Notes under the pieces: model-generated | Database searches by the model: none | The model's input: the letters and a program-made list of their open reading frames with translations, nothing else | What the model was told of the DNA's origin: nothing | Made by a program: the position numbers and the translations under genes | From: Rickettsiales endosymbiont of Peranema trichophorum | GTDB lineage: Bacteria > Pseudomonadota > Alphaproteobacteria > Rickettsiales > Midichloriaceae | Direction: 5' to 3' | DNA length: 39,143 nt | Assembly (NCBI RefSeq): GCF_004210275.1 | Contig: NZ_SCFA01000099.1 | Coordinates: 1-39,143, forward strand | Shown: positions 26,384 through 36,310 of the stretch, one piece after another | Layout of the letters: each line of letters opens with the position of its first letter | Numbering within the stretch: position 1 is the stretch's first letter

Positions 26384-27562
26384 ATGTCTAAGCAGAAGTA
26401 CGATAGGAAAAAGCCGCACTGTAATATAGGTACCATAGGTCACGTTGACCACGGTAAGACTACCTTAACAGCTGCTCTTACTAGGATATTTTCAGCGAAT
26501 CCGATGTCTTATGGTGACATAGATAAGGCTCCGGAGGAGAGAGCTAGGGGTATAACAATCAACACTGCTCACGTTGAGTACGAGAGTGAGACGAGGCACT
26601 ATGGTCACGTTGATTGTCCTGGACACGCTGACTACATCAAGAACATGATTACTGGAGCTGCTCAGATGGACGGTGCGATATTGGTGGTGAGTGCTGTGGA
26701 TGGTCCTATGCCTCAGACTAGAGAGCACATAGTGTTAGCTAGACAAGTTGGAGTACCTGCTTTGGTAGTGTTTTTGAACAAAGTAGACATGGTTAGTGAT
26801 TCTGAGTTACTTGAGCTTGTTGAAATGGAAGTAAGAGAGTTATTAAGTAAGTATGGTTATCCTGGTGATTCGATCCCTGTTATTAGGGGTTCTGCTTTAC
26901 AGGCTTTAGAAGGCAACAAGGGTGACTTGGGTGAGGTTGCTATTAGGGAATTAGTGAAGAATATTGATGAATATATTCCTATGCCTGTTAGGGAGTTAGA
27001 CAAACCTTTCTTGATGCCTTTGGAGGATGTTTTCAGCATATCTGGAAGAGGTACTGTAGTGACAGGCAGAGTGGAACAGGGTGTGATAAAAGTTGGTGAT
27101 GAAGTTGAGATAGTAGGTTTAAGGGATAGCAGAAAGACTGTATGCACTGGCGTTGAGATGTTTAGAAAGGAATTAGACAGAGGAGAAGCTGGTGATAACG
27201 TGGGTGTATTGTTGAGGGGTATTGAAAAAGGTGATGTGGAGAGAGGACAGGTTTTGTCGAAGCCTGGTAGCATTACACCACATACCAAGTTTAAAGCTGA
27301 AGTGTATATCATGAACAAGGAGGAGGGTGGTAGACACACTCCGTTCTTTAGCAACTATAGACCTCAGTTTTATTTCAGAACGACGGATGTGACTGGTTCC
27401 ATAGAGTTGTTGGATGGAGCAGAGATGGTTATGCCCGGGGATAACACGACGCTGATTGTTGAATTAATTTCTCCTATAGCAATGGATAAGGGTCTGAAAT
27501 TTGCTATAAGGGAAGGAGGTAAGACGGTTGGTGCTGGTGTTGTTACTGAAATATTGAAATAA
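26384..27562 (+). CDS. tuf: Elongation factor Tu
   Basis: Carries aminoacyl-tRNA to the ribosome. The 392-residue protein has [13 protein letters not shown], the switch I segment [28 protein letters not shown] and the C-terminal [17 protein letters not shown]. The switch II neighbourhood reads [10 protein letters not shown] where most have HYAHVDCPGH. It lies 13 bases after fusA and 14 before rpsJ. Whether a second tuf copy exists elsewhere cannot be judged. Confidence 0.98.
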   Translation: MSKQKYDRKKPHCNIGTIGHVDHGKTTLTAALTRIFSANPMSYGDIDKAPEERARGITINTAHVEYESETRHYGHVDCPGHADYIKNMITGAAQMDGAILVVSAVDGPMPQTREHIVLARQVGVPALVVFLNKVDMVSDSELLELVEMEVRELLSKYGYPGDSIPVIRGSALQALEGNKGDLGEVAIRELVKNIDEYIPMPVRELDKPFLMPLEDVFSISGRGTVVTGRVEQGVIKVGDEVEIVGLRDSRKTVCTGVEMFRKELDRGEAGDNVGVLLRGIEKGDVERGQVLSKPGSITPHTKFKAEVYIMNKEEGGRHTPFFSNYRPQFYFRTTDVTGSIELLDGAEMVMPGDNTTLIVELISPIAMDKGLKFAIREGGKTVGAGVVTEILK

Positions 27563-27576
27563 GTACTAGTGCAATT

Positions 27577-27900
27577 ATGAGTTTACAGCAGAAAATAAAG
27601 ATAAAACTAAGAGCTTTTGATCATAGGTTATTGGAAGCGGCGGTAAGGGACATAGTGGGAGCTGTTAAAAGGACTGGTTCTACTGTGAAGGGCCCTATAC
27701 CGCTTCCTACACATATTAGAAAGTTTATTGTCAACAGATCTCCCCATGTTGATAAGAAGTCTAGGGAGCAGTTTGAGATGAGGAATCGCACCAGACTTAT
27801 GGTGATATCTACAACACCTCAGACGATAGATGCGCTTATGAAACTAGATCTAGCTTCTGGTGTAGACGTTGAAGTGAAGTTGATAGATGATGCTCGTTGA
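27577..27900 (+). CDS. rpsJ: 30S ribosomal protein S10
   Basis: Head protein of the 30S subunit and transcription-antitermination partner (NusE). The 107-residue chain shows [25 protein letters not shown] and [14 protein letters not shown], all typical. It opens the S10 operon portion. The gap before rplC contains GAGGG serving the next gene. Confidence 0.97.
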   Translation: MSLQQKIKIKLRAFDHRLLEAAVRDIVGAVKRTGSTVKGPIPLPTHIRKFIVNRSPHVDKKSREQFEMRNRTRLMVISTTPQTIDALMKLDLASGVDVEVKLIDDAR

Positions 27901-27926
27901 ACTGTGGTTAATTGAGGGTATATAGT

Positions 27927-28643
27927 ATGAGTATTTCGAGAAGAACAGGTTTAGTTGCTACTAAGCTTGGTATGTCCCAGGTTTTCGATGAGCTTGGCAA
28001 TGTTGTTCCTGTTACTTTGTTGCATGTTGCAAGGAACGTGGTGCTAAGGAACAAGAAGGTTGATACAGACGGTTATGATGCTGTTGTGATAGGCTACGGT
28101 AGAAGCAAACCAAATAGAGTTTCTAAGCCTGTGAAAGGTATGTTTGCTAAACTTCAGGTGGAGCCTACTTGTGCTGTAAAAGAGTTTAGGGTTTCTGCGG
28201 ATGCTTTTTTGGAGGTTGGTAAGGAGCTATCGGTATCACACTTTGTGCCTGGTCAATTTGTTGATGTTATGGGCACTACTATAGGTAAGGGGTTTGCTGG
28301 TCCGATGAAGAGGCATAATTTTTCTGGTTTGGAAGCGTCGCATGGTGTGTCTGTTAGTCACAGATCTCATGGTTCGACTGGTCAGCGTCAAGATCCTGGT
28401 AAGGTATTTAAAAATAAGAAGATGGCGGGTCACATGGGGAATGTGAAAGTTTCTCTTCAAAACTTAAGGGTGGTAGATGTAGATTCCGAACTTTCCGTTA
28501 TTGCTCTGCACGGAGCTGTTCCTGGTAGTAAGGGTAGCGTTGTGTACATTGCGGATGCGGTGAAATCTTTAGTTTTGCCACATGTTCCTTTTCCTGGGGC
28601 TTATCTTGATGCTGAGCTGTCTGGAAAAATGGGCGAAATTTAG
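27927..28643 (+). CDS. rplC: 50S ribosomal protein L3
   Basis: Early-assembly 23S rRNA binder whose long loop reaches the peptidyl-transferase centre. The start at ATG 27927 gives 238 residues beginning MSISRRTGLVATKLGMSQVF, with GAGGG just upstream; an in-frame TTG at 27912 would only add five residues. The loop with the methylatable glutamine is present (SHRSHGSTGQRQDPGKVF). The C-terminus is about 30 residues longer than in E. coli, as in other alphaproteobacteria. Confidence 0.96.
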   Translation: MSISRRTGLVATKLGMSQVFDELGNVVPVTLLHVARNVVLRNKKVDTDGYDAVVIGYGRSKPNRVSKPVKGMFAKLQVEPTCAVKEFRVSADAFLEVGKELSVSHFVPGQFVDVMGTTIGKGFAGPMKRHNFSGLEASHGVSVSHRSHGSTGQRQDPGKVFKNKKMAGHMGNVKVSLQNLRVVDVDSELSVIALHGAVPGSKGSVVYIADAVKSLVLPHVPFPGAYLDAELSGKMGEI

Positions 28644-28736
28644 CTGGACTTAGCTATAGAAAGTGTGTATTAAGAGTTGGTGCGATAGCTGTTCAGGTGT
28701 CTATTTTAGGTAAATGTTTTTCTGAAGTGTGTTTTT

Positions 28737-29372
28737 ATGGATACTATAAAAGTAAATGTGGGTAATTTAAAAGGAGAGGTGTCTGGGCAGGTTGGTTTGT
28801 GTTCTGCTATTTTTGGGTTAGAGCCGTGTAAGTCTCTCCTTTATAAAGTAATTCACTGGCAACTAGCAAAGAGACGTTCTGGTACTCATCAAGTGAAGGA
28901 GAGGGGTGACGTTGCTGGTTCGACTAGGAAGATATACAGGCAGAAAGGTACGGGTGGAGCGCGTCATGGTGGCATAAGGGCCGCGCAATTTAGAGGTGGT
29001 GGTATAATATTTGGACCGCATTTTCGTTCTCACGGCTATAAGTTGAACAAGAAAGTGAGGTCTTTGGGGTTAAAGTTTGCTTTATCCAGTAAATTTTCTT
29101 CTGAGCAGCTGTTTGTTTTGGACAAGATGGCGCTCGAGGCTCCTAGAACTTCTTTGTTGTTGAATGCTTTAAAGAATTTGCGTGCTGGTGTTGAGGAGTC
29201 GGTATTGATAGTTGATGTGAACATTAACGACAATATAAGGGCTTCGTCCGCGAACTTGGTAGGGGTTGATGTTCTTCCTGTGGTGGGTTTGAATGTGTAC
29301 GATATAGTGCGCCACAAACATTTGATTATTACAACGGAAGCTCTTAATGCTATTGAACAGAGGTTACTGTGA
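28737..29372 (+). CDS. rplD: 50S ribosomal protein L4
   Basis: Lines the exit tunnel; in some bacteria it also regulates the S10 operon. The 211-residue protein has the conserved loop KGTGGARHGGIRAAQFRGGG and TRKIYRQ. The 93-base gap before it is the longest in the S10-spc run; I see no clear promoter or terminator there. The rplW ATG overlaps its stop by one base (TGATG). Confidence 0.96.
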   Translation: MDTIKVNVGNLKGEVSGQVGLCSAIFGLEPCKSLLYKVIHWQLAKRRSGTHQVKERGDVAGSTRKIYRQKGTGGARHGGIRAAQFRGGGIIFGPHFRSHGYKLNKKVRSLGLKFALSSKFSSEQLFVLDKMALEAPRTSLLLNALKNLRAGVEESVLIVDVNINDNIRASSANLVGVDVLPVVGLNVYDIVRHKHLIITTEALNAIEQRLL

Positions 29373-29662
29373 TGCAAGACAAATTGTTTGATGTACTATT
29401 ACATCCTATTCAAACGGAGAAGGCTACGAAGCTTAGTGCTTTTTCCAAGTATGTGTTTAAGGTCAAGGCTGATGCCAGCAAGTCTGCTGTCAGTTCTGCT
29501 GTGGAAAAGATTTTTAACGTTAAAGTTGTTAAGGTTAATATTGTCAGGCTGAAGCCTAAGTTAAAGAGGTTTAAGGGTATTGTTGGGCAGCGCCAAGGTT
29601 ACAAGAAAGCTATTGTTTCTTTGGAGAGCGGGAAAGTATTAGATTTGGGTTTAGGGAGTTAG
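29372..29662 (+). CDS. rplW: 50S ribosomal protein L23
   Basis: Sits at the tunnel exit and docks trigger factor and SRP. With ATG at 29372 the protein has 96 residues, starting MQDKLFDVLLHPIQTEKAT and containing KYVFKV and the VNIVRLKPKLKRFKG arm. An in-frame GTG directly before (29369) is less likely. GAGG about 8 bases upstream lies inside the rplD end, so translation is coupled. Confidence 0.96.
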   Translation: MQDKLFDVLLHPIQTEKATKLSAFSKYVFKVKADASKSAVSSAVEKIFNVKVVKVNIVRLKPKLKRFKGIVGQRQGYKKAIVSLESGKVLDLGLGS

Positions 29663-29665
29663 AAG

Positions 29666-30481
29666 ATGGCGTTGAAGAAGTACAGTGCTGTAACGGCAGG
29701 AACGAGGCAACTGGTGCTCGTGGATAGGTCTGGTCTTTGGAAGGGTAGGCCTGTAAGAGAGCTGGTTGTCGGTAAAAACAAGAGTGGAGGCAGAAACAAT
29801 TCTGGTCGTACTACTGCTTGGCGTAAAAGTGGAGGCCATAAGCAGAAATATAGAGTGGTCGACTTTGTTAGAAACAAGAACGGTATTTCTGCTACTGTTG
29901 AGCGTTTGGAGTATGATCCGAACAGAAGTGCTTTTATTGCTTTGATTAGATATGACGACGGTGTGCTCTCTTACATACTAGCTCCGCAGAAGTTATCTGT
30001 GGGTGATAAGGTGATGTCTGGTGAGGGTTCTGACATTAGGGTCGGTAATGCTTTACCCTTGAAGAGGATTCCTGTTGGTACCATAGTACACAACGTCGAG
30101 CTTAAGCCTGGAAAGGGCGGTCAACTAGCGAGAGCTGGTGGTTCGTATGCGCAGTTGGTTGGTAAGGATGCTGATAACGTGTTATTGAGGTTACGTTCTG
30201 GTGAGGTTAGAATGGTACTTGCTGAATGTTCTGCGACTATAGGTGCTGCATCTAACCCTGACAATCAGAACGTAGTTATAGGGAAAGCTGGTAGGAACAG
30301 GTGGTTGGGAGTTAAACCATCTGTCAGGGGTATTGCGATGAATCCTGTGGATCATCCGCATGGTGGTAGAACGAATGGAGGTCGTCATCCTGTGACGCCG
30401 TGGGGGGTATCCACAAAGGGTAAGAGAACGCGTCGTAACAAGAGGACGTCTCGTTATATTGTAAAAAGAAGGTATAATTAG
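29666..30481 (+). CDS. rplB: 50S ribosomal protein L2, with shortened glycine loop
   Basis: Core 23S rRNA protein needed for subunit joining and peptidyl-transferase assembly, 271 residues. The family body is clear ([51 protein letters not shown]). After H232-G233-G234 the chain goes directly to [13 protein letters not shown], whereas nearly all L2 proteins read HPHGGGEGRTSGG or similar. Three residues of this universally conserved loop are therefore missing in frame. The histidine implicated in peptidyl transfer studies is kept. It lies 3 bases after rplW. Confidence 0.98.
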   Translation: MALKKYSAVTAGTRQLVLVDRSGLWKGRPVRELVVGKNKSGGRNNSGRTTAWRKSGGHKQKYRVVDFVRNKNGISATVERLEYDPNRSAFIALIRYDDGVLSYILAPQKLSVGDKVMSGEGSDIRVGNALPLKRIPVGTIVHNVELKPGKGGQLARAGGSYAQLVGKDADNVLLRLRSGEVRMVLAECSATIGAASNPDNQNVVIGKAGRNRWLGVKPSVRGIAMNPVDHPHGGRTNGGRHPVTPWGVSTKGKRTRRNKRTSRYIVKRRYN

Positions 30482-30491
30482 GAGGTAGGTT

Positions 30492-30773
30492 ATGTCAAGG
30501 AGAGCTGTGTGGAAAGGACCTTTTGTTGATGTGCACTTGCTGAAGGCTGCGGAAGCTGTTTTAAGCTCTGGCAAGAACATTGTAATTAAGACTTGGTCTA
30601 GGCGGTCTACTATTTTACCTAACTTTGTAGGGTTGACATTTGGGGTCTACAATGGTAGAAAGTTTATTCCGGTTCTTGTGACTGAAAGAATGGTGGGTAA
30701 GAAATTTGGAGAATTTTCTCCTACAAGAACTTTTAACGGTCATAGTGCCAATAAAAAAGCAAGTAGAGTATAA
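30492..30773 (+). CDS. rpsS: 30S ribosomal protein S19
   Basis: Head protein contacting A-site tRNA and the B1 bridges. The 93-residue protein has [22 protein letters not shown] and the C-terminal [15 protein letters not shown]. The ribosome site GGAGGT at 30481-30486 is the strongest in the operon and overlaps the rplB stop. Confidence 0.97.
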   Translation: MSRRAVWKGPFVDVHLLKAAEAVLSSGKNIVIKTWSRRSTILPNFVGLTFGVYNGRKFIPVLVTERMVGKKFGEFSPTRTFNGHSANKKASRV

Positions 30774-30776
30774 TTT

Positions 30777-31154
30777 ATGAGTCTTTTAAACCACAGAATG
30801 CACTTAGAGCAAGACAGAACTGCTTTTGCTGTTGCCAAGGCTATTAAGGGTAGTCCTCAGAAGCTAGGTCTTGTTGCTGATTTGATAAGAAGAATGCCTG
30901 TGGGGGATGCGATGCTGCAGTTACAATTTTCTAAGAAGAGAGTTGCCAGGGTTGTTAGGGACGTTTTAAATTCTGCGGTTGCTAATGCTCAAAACAATCA
31001 TAACTTGGATATAGACAAGCTTTACATATCAGAGGTTCTTGTAGGTAAGGCATTTGTTTTAAAGCGTATGAATGCGAGGGCTAGGGGTAGGGCTGCGAGA
31101 ATCCAGAAGCCCTTTTCTAAGCTTGCTGTATTTGTTACTGAGAGAGGTGCATAG
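30777..31154 (+). CDS. rplV: 50S ribosomal protein L22
   Basis: Tunnel protein whose beta-hairpin reaches the macrolide region. The 125-residue chain shows [36 protein letters not shown] and the hairpin-forming [18 protein letters not shown] short N-terminal extension precedes the core, as in many alphaproteobacteria. It is 3 bases downstream of rpsS. Confidence 0.97.
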   Translation: MSLLNHRMHLEQDRTAFAVAKAIKGSPQKLGLVADLIRRMPVGDAMLQLQFSKKRVARVVRDVLNSAVANAQNNHNLDIDKLYISEVLVGKAFVLKRMNARARGRAARIQKPFSKLAVFVTERGA

Positions 31155-31156
31155 GT

Positions 31157-31795
31157 ATGGGTCAGAAGGTTAATCCTATAGGTTTACGCTTAGGTATAAT
31201 AAAAACTTGGGACTCTCTTTGGTATGTCAGAAATGGTTATGCTGATAAGCTTTTGCAGGATCTAAAGATTAGGTCTTACGTCTCTTCTACTTTTGCTCAC
31301 GCTGGTGTTAGTGCTGTTCGTATTGAGCGTTCTAACAAGAAGATGAAGGTTGTGATCAATACGTCAAAGCCTGGCGTGATTATAGGGAAAAAAGGTGCTG
31401 ATATTGAAAAAGTGAAAGAGGTGATCAGAAAATTATCTGATTCGGAGGTTTCAATAAATATAGTAGAAGAAAAGAGGCCGGAATTAAATGCTGTTTTAGT
31501 TGCGCAGTCTATTGCTCAGCAGTTAGAGAAGCGGGTGGTATTTAGAAAGGCTGCGAAAAGAGCTATGCAATCTGCCTTGAGGATGGGTGCAAAAGGCATT
31601 AAAGTGAGCGTTGCTGGAAGGTTAGGTGGTGTAGAGATTGCAAGGACGGAGTGGTATAAAGAGGGAAGAGTTCCGCTACATACTTTAAGAGCTGATATAG
31701 ATTATCATCACAGTGAAGCACATACGACTTATGGTGTGATAGGTGTGAAGGTTTGGGTTTATAAAGGTGATAAATTACAAGAAAGAGCTAAGTGA
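31157..31795 (+). CDS. rpsC: 30S ribosomal protein S3
   Basis: Lines the mRNA entry tunnel and has helicase activity with S4 and S5. The 212-residue protein begins [14 protein letters not shown]; the KH domain carries [18 protein letters not shown], and the C-terminal domain has [30 protein letters not shown]. It starts 2 bases after the rplV stop. Confidence 0.98.
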   Translation: MGQKVNPIGLRLGIIKTWDSLWYVRNGYADKLLQDLKIRSYVSSTFAHAGVSAVRIERSNKKMKVVINTSKPGVIIGKKGADIEKVKEVIRKLSDSEVSINIVEEKRPELNAVLVAQSIAQQLEKRVVFRKAAKRAMQSALRMGAKGIKVSVAGRLGGVEIARTEWYKEGRVPLHTLRADIDYHHSEAHTTYGVIGVKVWVYKGDKLQERAK

Positions 31796-31812
31796 TTTAA
31801 TGGAGATTTTTT

Positions 31813-32229
31813 ATGTTGATGCCTAAAAAAACGAAGTTTCGCAAAGCCTTTAAAGGCAGGGTTTCTGGTCTTTCCAAGAGTGCTACGAAGCTTGACTTTG
31901 GGGTTTTTGGTTTGAAGGCTGTAGCGCCTGAGAGGATTACTGCGAGACAAATTGAGGCCGCTCGGAGGGCTATCAATGGTCACCTTCGTAGAGTTGGTAA
32001 GTTATGGATTAGAATATTTCCTGACGTTCCTGTATCTAAGAAGCCAGCTGAAGTTAGGATGGGTAGTGGTAAAGGTGCGGTTGAGTACTGGGTGTGTAGA
32101 GTCAAGCCTGGGAAGATTATGTTTGAGCTTGATGGCGTCAAGGAAGAGTTGGCGAGAGGTGCTTTTGCTAGGGCTGCTGCGAAGCTTCCTGTGAAGACTA
32201 AATTTGTGAAAAGGCTTGGAGAGGAATAG
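31813..32229 (+). CDS. rplP: 50S ribosomal protein L16
   Basis: Organises the A-site and tRNA elbow contact of 23S rRNA. The 138-residue protein contains [45 protein letters not shown] and a normal C-terminus. Starts at ATG 31813 (MLMPKK) and ATG 31819 (MPKK) are both possible; GGAG at 31802-31805 fits the first better. Confidence 0.97.
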   Translation: MLMPKKTKFRKAFKGRVSGLSKSATKLDFGVFGLKAVAPERITARQIEAARRAINGHLRRVGKLWIRIFPDVPVSKKPAEVRMGSGKGAVEYWVCRVKPGKIMFELDGVKEELARGAFARAAAKLPVKTKFVKRLGEE

Positions 32230-32232
32230 TTT

Positions 32233-32445
32233 ATGAAGATGCGTCAGATTGTAGACAAAACCAGTTCGGAGATTTTGAGTGAGGTTTTACTGCTGAAGCG
32301 TGAGCTGATGAACTTGAGATTTAGAAAAAAGGCGGGTGAACTGTCGAATACGGCTAGATTTAAGGTCGTCAGGAAATTGGTTGCCAGGTTTAAGACTGCT
32401 TTGGCTGAGCGTTCTCGAAAAATTGATATGAACAAGGGTAATTAA
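32233..32445 (+). CDS. rpmC: 50S ribosomal protein L29
   Basis: Small helical hairpin protein near the tunnel exit. At 70 residues it shows the family pattern, with ELLLLKRELMNLRFRKKAGEL-like helix 1 (residues about 16-36) and FKVVRKLVARFKTALAER helix 2. It lies between rplP and rpsQ with gaps of only 3 and 2 bases. Confidence 0.95.
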   Translation: MKMRQIVDKTSSEILSEVLLLKRELMNLRFRKKAGELSNTARFKVVRKLVARFKTALAERSRKIDMNKGN

Positions 32446-32447
32446 AG

Positions 32448-32687
32448 ATGTCTGGAAAGGTGTTAACTGGTGTTGTGGTTGGGGATAGTGCACATAAGAC
32501 TATTTCTGTGAAGGTTGAGAGAGTCTTCAAGCATCCTGTTTACCATAAGACTGTTAGAAGAAATCGCAAGTATGCTGTTCACGATCCTGAGAATGTATGT
32601 AAAGTTGGTGAAATTGTGAAGATTATTGAATCAAAGCCTATATCTAAAACCAAGCGATGGTCTTTGTTGGAAAAAGTTGTTAAATGA
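32448..32687 (+). CDS. rpsQ: 30S ribosomal protein S17
   Basis: Primary binder of the 16S 5' domain with an OB fold. The 79 residues include LTGVVVGDSAHKTISVKVERVFKHPVY, the KKYAVHD-like loop (RKYAVHDPEN) and the usual ISKTKRWSLLEKV tail. AAAGATG gives only a weak ribosome site, so coupling to rpmC is likely. Confidence 0.97.
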   Translation: MSGKVLTGVVVGDSAHKTISVKVERVFKHPVYHKTVRRNRKYAVHDPENVCKVGEIVKIIESKPISKTKRWSLLEKVVK

Positions 32688-32700
32688 GTGGTAGATACGT

Positions 32701-33063
32701 ATGATTTATCTGAAGACATTTCTTGAAGTTGCTGATAACTCTGGCGCTAAGATGTTACAGTGTGTCAAGGTACTAGGCGGTTCTGATTGTGGTTCTTTGG
32801 GAGACAGGATTGTTGTTTCTGTTAAGGATGCTGTTCCGCAAGGAAAGGTAAAGAAGGGAGAGGTTTACAAGGCTGTTATTGTTCGTACTACCAAAGAAGT
32901 TAAAAGAGCTGACGGTAGTGTTATAAAGTTTGACAGGAATGCAGCTGTTCTTTTAAACAATCAAGGAGATCCTATAGGTACACGTGTTTTTGGTCCAATA
33001 CCGCGTGAACTGAGAAATAGGGATTTTATGCGTATTATTTCTTTAGCTCCTGAGGTGCTGTAA
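32701..33063 (+). CDS. rplN: 50S ribosomal protein L14
   Basis: Forms an intersubunit bridge; target of the silencing factor RsfS. The 120-residue protein has the core features [44 protein letters not shown] and a standard [19 protein letters not shown] end. Confidence 0.97.
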   Translation: MIYLKTFLEVADNSGAKMLQCVKVLGGSDCGSLGDRIVVSVKDAVPQGKVKKGEVYKAVIVRTTKEVKRADGSVIKFDRNAAVLLNNQGDPIGTRVFGPIPRELRNRDFMRIISLAPEVL

Positions 33064-33064
33064 C

Positions 33065-33409
33065 ATGGTGAACAATTTGATTAAGTTAAAAATAAAGTCG
33101 GGTGATAAGGTTATTGTTATTGCTGGAAAATGCAAGGGGATGGCGGGAGAAGTCTTAAAGGTGTTTCCTAAATTGAACAAGGTTATTGTACAGGGTATAA
33201 ATGTTGTGAGGAAGCATGTTAGGCCATCGAAGTCTGATATGGCTGGCGGCATAAAGGATAAAGAGATGCCGATACATATATCCAACGTTTCATTGCTTGA
33301 TCCTGTTACCAATAAGCCTACTAGGGTTGGTTTTAAGATTCTTGAAGATGGAAAGAAGCTGAGATTTTGTAAGTCTTCTGGCGAAATCATTGATAATGTA
33401 AAAGTATAA
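33065..33409 (+). CDS. rplX: 50S ribosomal protein L24
   Basis: Assembly-initiating KOW-domain protein. The 114-residue chain has [25 protein letters not shown] (KOW motif, residues about 9-33), [12 protein letters not shown] and [16 protein letters not shown]. Its start lies one base after the rplN stop. Confidence 0.97.
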   Translation: MVNNLIKLKIKSGDKVIVIAGKCKGMAGEVLKVFPKLNKVIVQGINVVRKHVRPSKSDMAGGIKDKEMPIHISNVSLLDPVTNKPTRVGFKILEDGKKLRFCKSSGEIIDNVKV

Positions 33410-33420
33410 AGAGCTCTGGT

Positions 33421-33969
33421 ATGTACAAAAGTAGGTTGCAAGAAAGGTACGAAAAGCAAATTCGTGATAAGTTGAAAGCTCAGTATTCCTATGCCAACGT
33501 TTTTGAGATTCCGCGATTGGTGAAGATAGTGGTGAGCCAAGGTATCAAGGAGGCTGTTCAGAATCCTAAGATTATTGAGAAGGCTGCTACGGAGCTGCTG
33601 CAAATTACTGGGCAGAAACCTGTTGTACAGAAAGCCAAAAAGTCTATAGCCACGTTTAAGCTGAGACGTGGTATGGAGATAGGGCTGAAGGTTACGTTGC
33701 GTCGTCACATGATGTATGAATTTTTGGACAGGTTGGTTAATATTGCGTTACCAAGGGTTAGAGATTTTAGGGGTCTGAGTCCTAAGCAATTTGACGGTAT
33801 GGGTAACTATTCTTTGGGTTTAAAGGAGCAGCTTGTATTTCCTGAGATTGACTACGACAAAGTTGACAAGGTGCTTGGTATGAATATCACTATAGTGACG
33901 ACTGCTAAAACTGATGCGGAGGCTAAGACGTTGTTAGAAACATTCGACTTGCCTTTTGTGAGAGGATAA
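33421..33969 (+). CDS. rplE: 50S ribosomal protein L5
   Basis: 5S rRNA-binding protein of the central protuberance. The 182-residue protein shows [45 protein letters not shown] and the late [25 protein letters not shown] replaces the more usual NMGVGEA near the N-terminus, a mild divergence. Confidence 0.97.
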   Translation: MYKSRLQERYEKQIRDKLKAQYSYANVFEIPRLVKIVVSQGIKEAVQNPKIIEKAATELLQITGQKPVVQKAKKSIATFKLRRGMEIGLKVTLRRHMMYEFLDRLVNIALPRVRDFRGLSPKQFDGMGNYSLGLKEQLVFPEIDYDKVDKVLGMNITIVTTAKTDAEAKTLLETFDLPFVRG

Positions 33970-34004
33970 ACGATAATTGGTGCAATTAACAAGCGACGGA
34001 TTTT

Positions 34005-34310
34005 ATGGCAAAGACTAGTTTAGTACAGAAAAATTTGAGAAGACGTTCCCTTGTTCAGAGGGATAAGCAGAAGCGTGCGGCTTTGAAGGCTGTTGTTATG
34101 AACAAATCGGTTTCATTGGAAGAGAGGTTTAACGCGATGTTGGCCTTGTCTGCTTGTAACAGGGATGGTGCACCTTCTAGGGTGAGGAACAGGTGTGAGT
34201 TAACTGGAAGGCCTAGGGGTGTTTATCGCTACTTTAAACTTTCTCGTATATGTTTGAGATTATTAGGGAACGAGGGGCAGATTCCTGGGTTAACTAAGTC
34301 AAGTTGGTAA
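34005..34310 (+). CDS. rpsN: 30S ribosomal protein S14 (zinc-independent long form)
   Basis: Head protein near the A site. The 101-residue C-minus form lacks the four zinc cysteines and ends [19 protein letters not shown]...GLTKSSW, as in alphaproteobacteria, which helps place the organism. A 35-base gap precedes it. Confidence 0.97.
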   Translation: MAKTSLVQKNLRRRSLVQRDKQKRAALKAVVMNKSVSLEERFNAMLALSACNRDGAPSRVRNRCELTGRPRGVYRYFKLSRICLRLLGNEGQIPGLTKSSW

Positions 34311-34343
34311 ATAAAACAGTTATTGTAAAAATAAGAGGTGTAG

Positions 34344-34742
34344 ATGGCTTTATCGGATGTGTTAGCGGATGTTTTGACGAGAATAAGGAATGGTCAGATG
34401 GCCAAGCTTCCTTTTGTCACTGTTCACTCTTCAAAGCTTGTTAAGTCTGTCTTGAAAGTCCTGCATCAAGAAGGTTACATATCCCAGTTTGAAGAACTTG
34501 AGGACAGGAAGGGAGTTAATTTCATCAAGGTTGCTTTGAAATATCATGATGGAAATCCTGTGATTGCAATGATAAAGAGGGTATCTACGCCTGGCAGAAG
34601 ATCTTATACCAAGGTTGCTGATTTACAGAAGGTGTATGGAGGTTTAGGCATAGGGGTGCTATCTACTTCAAAAGGCGTTGTGTCTGATCACGAAGCGAAG
34701 CAGCTGAATGCTGGTGGTGAAGTGCTTTGTTATGTATATTAG
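34344..34742 (+). CDS. rpsH: 30S ribosomal protein S8
   Basis: Central-domain 16S rRNA binder and, in E. coli, spc-operon repressor. The 132-residue protein has VLADVLTRIRNGQMA at the start and GVLSTSKGVVSDHEAKQLNAGGEVLCYVY at the end; the last residue is Tyr where most have Trp. AAGAGG lies before the ATG. Confidence 0.97.
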   Translation: MALSDVLADVLTRIRNGQMAKLPFVTVHSSKLVKSVLKVLHQEGYISQFEELEDRKGVNFIKVALKYHDGNPVIAMIKRVSTPGRRSYTKVADLQKVYGGLGIGVLSTSKGVVSDHEAKQLNAGGEVLCYVY

Positions 34743-34770
34743 AGAAATAATTTATTACTGGTTGTAAGAT

Positions 34771-35304
34771 ATGTCTAGAGTAGGTAAATTGCCGATTGTT
34801 GTAGGAGGGAACGTCAAGGTGTCTTTGAGTGGCACGTCTCTTGAAGTTTCTGGGCCGAATGGTGTGCTTGCAAGGACTTTTCCGTCTGAAGTGACTGTGG
34901 TATATGAGGATGGTAAGATTTCTGTGACTCCGGTAGACGATACTACAAGGGCGAGAGCGATGTGGGGTCTGACGAGACAGTTGATATTTAACATGGTGGA
35001 AGGCGTGTCAAACGGTTTCACCAAGAAGCTAGAAATCACTGGAGTTGGATTTAAGGCAGAGAATCACACTAACCTTTTAAAGCTATCTTTGGGTTATAGC
35101 CACCCTATTCTTTATGCTATTCCTGCCGGTATTAAGATACAATGTGAGAAGCCTACATTGATTTCTGTCAGTGGATATGATAAAGAATTGGTTGGTCAGG
35201 TGAGTGCTGAGATACGCGCTTTGAAGAAGCCTGAACCGTACAAGGGGACGGGTATAAAGTATGAAGGTGAGAAGATAAGGCGTAAGGAAGGTAAGAAGAA
35301 ATAA
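34771..35304 (+). CDS. rplF: 50S ribosomal protein L6
   Basis: Binds 23S domain VI near the sarcin-ricin loop. The 177-residue protein has MSRVGKLPIVV at the start, the G-x-GF signature ITGVGFKAE, and YKGTGIKYEGEKIRRKEGKKK at the end, typical of the family. Confidence 0.97.
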   Translation: MSRVGKLPIVVGGNVKVSLSGTSLEVSGPNGVLARTFPSEVTVVYEDGKISVTPVDDTTRARAMWGLTRQLIFNMVEGVSNGFTKKLEITGVGFKAENHTNLLKLSLGYSHPILYAIPAGIKIQCEKPTLISVSGYDKELVGQVSAEIRALKKPEPYKGTGIKYEGEKIRRKEGKKK

Positions 35305-35336
35305 ATGGTGAACAAAGGTAAAGTAGGGTAAGGTTT

Positions 35337-35687
35337 ATGCTCAAGGCTAGTTTTGACAAAAGGAAGTGCAGGGTTCGTATTGCGATTGCTCGGAAGTCTC
35401 GAGGCAAGTTTCGTCTTTCTGTGTTTAGGTCGAATAAGAACATATACGCACAGATCATAGACGATGCGAAGGGTGTGACGTTGGCTGCTGCATCTACTAA
35501 GAATAAATCGTTTAAGGGCCCTGTTGGAGTTAATGTTAAAGCGGCTGCAGAGGTCGGAAAGCTGATAGCTTTATCCGCTTTGGAAAAAGGCATTAAGGAG
35601 GTTGTCTTTGATAGAGGTGGCCGTATATACCATGGTAGAGTGAAGGCTTTAGCTGATGCTGCCAGGGAGCATGGTTTAAAATTCTAA
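35337..35687 (+). CDS. rplR: 50S ribosomal protein L18
   Basis: 5S rRNA binder. The 116-residue protein shows [18 protein letters not shown] and the family C-terminus [26 protein letters not shown]. It starts 32 bases after rplF. Confidence 0.97.
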   Translation: MLKASFDKRKCRVRIAIARKSRGKFRLSVFRSNKNIYAQIIDDAKGVTLAAASTKNKSFKGPVGVNVKAAAEVGKLIALSALEKGIKEVVFDRGGRIYHGRVKALADAAREHGLKF

Positions 35688-35709
35688 TGTTGACGTGTAT
35701 GAGGTGAAA

Positions 35710-36294
35710 ATGCGTACAGAGAGCGGTAACCAAGAAATTTTTGATAAACTAGTATATGTCAGCAGGTGCGTCAAGGTTGTGAAAGGCGGGCGTAAGTTTA
35801 GTTTTTCTGCGATTGTTGTATCGGGAGATGGCAAGGGGAAAATTGGAATTGGTTTAGGTAAGGCTGCTGAGGTTATGGATGCTAGGGAAAAGGCTGTACA
35901 TCTTGCGAGAAAGCAGATGATTAGAATTCCTCTGAGAGACGGGAGAACCTTGCATCACGACATCACTGCTTCTTACTGTTCTGGAAAGGTTATAATGCGT
36001 TCGGCTCCATCTGGAACTGGTGTGATAGCTGGAGGGGCTGTGAGGTCTTTGTTGGAGGTGTTGGGTATTCAGGATGTTGTTGTGAAGTCTGTTGGGACGA
36101 GCAATCCGCACAACATGTTGAAGGCTGCTATGAAGGGTTTAAAGCAAATAAAATCTCCTAGGTATATAGCTCAGAAGCGTGGTAAGAAAGTGGGAGAGAT
36201 AGTCGGGAAAAGGGAGCATGGTTTGAAAGTGACCATTAAGAGCGATGCGGCACCTTTAGATGGCTTTGATACAAGCGAGATTACAACAGAATAG
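35710..36294 (+). CDS. rpsE: 30S ribosomal protein S5
   Basis: Fidelity protein at the mRNA entrance. ATG 35710 is preferred: GAGG at 35701-35704 is 5 bases upstream, giving 194 residues; an in-frame GTG at 35695 would add five. Motifs are KGGRKFSFSAIVVSGDGKGKIG and SGTGVIAGGAVRSLLEVLGI. About 28 residues extend beyond the usual KRGKKVGEIVG end (KREHGLKVTIKS..., acidic tail), similar to but longer than common forms. Confidence 0.97.
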   Translation: MRTESGNQEIFDKLVYVSRCVKVVKGGRKFSFSAIVVSGDGKGKIGIGLGKAAEVMDAREKAVHLARKQMIRIPLRDGRTLHHDITASYCSGKVIMRSAPSGTGVIAGGAVRSLLEVLGIQDVVVKSVGTSNPHNMLKAAMKGLKQIKSPRYIAQKRGKKVGEIVGKREHGLKVTIKSDAAPLDGFDTSEITTE

Positions 36295-36310
36295 GTGTGG
36301 TATACATAAT

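Noticed and set aside
26857-27354. 165-codon minus-strand frame inside tuf, and similar long antisense frames in polA, atpA, rplE and rpmD
   Set aside because: They are shadows of strongly biased coding sequence in highly conserved genes; their products have no domain character.
36260-36310. An upstream ATG at 36260 as the L30 start
   Set aside because: It lies inside the rpsE coding region without a ribosome site; the ATG pair at 36311/36314 after the rpsE stop is more plausible.
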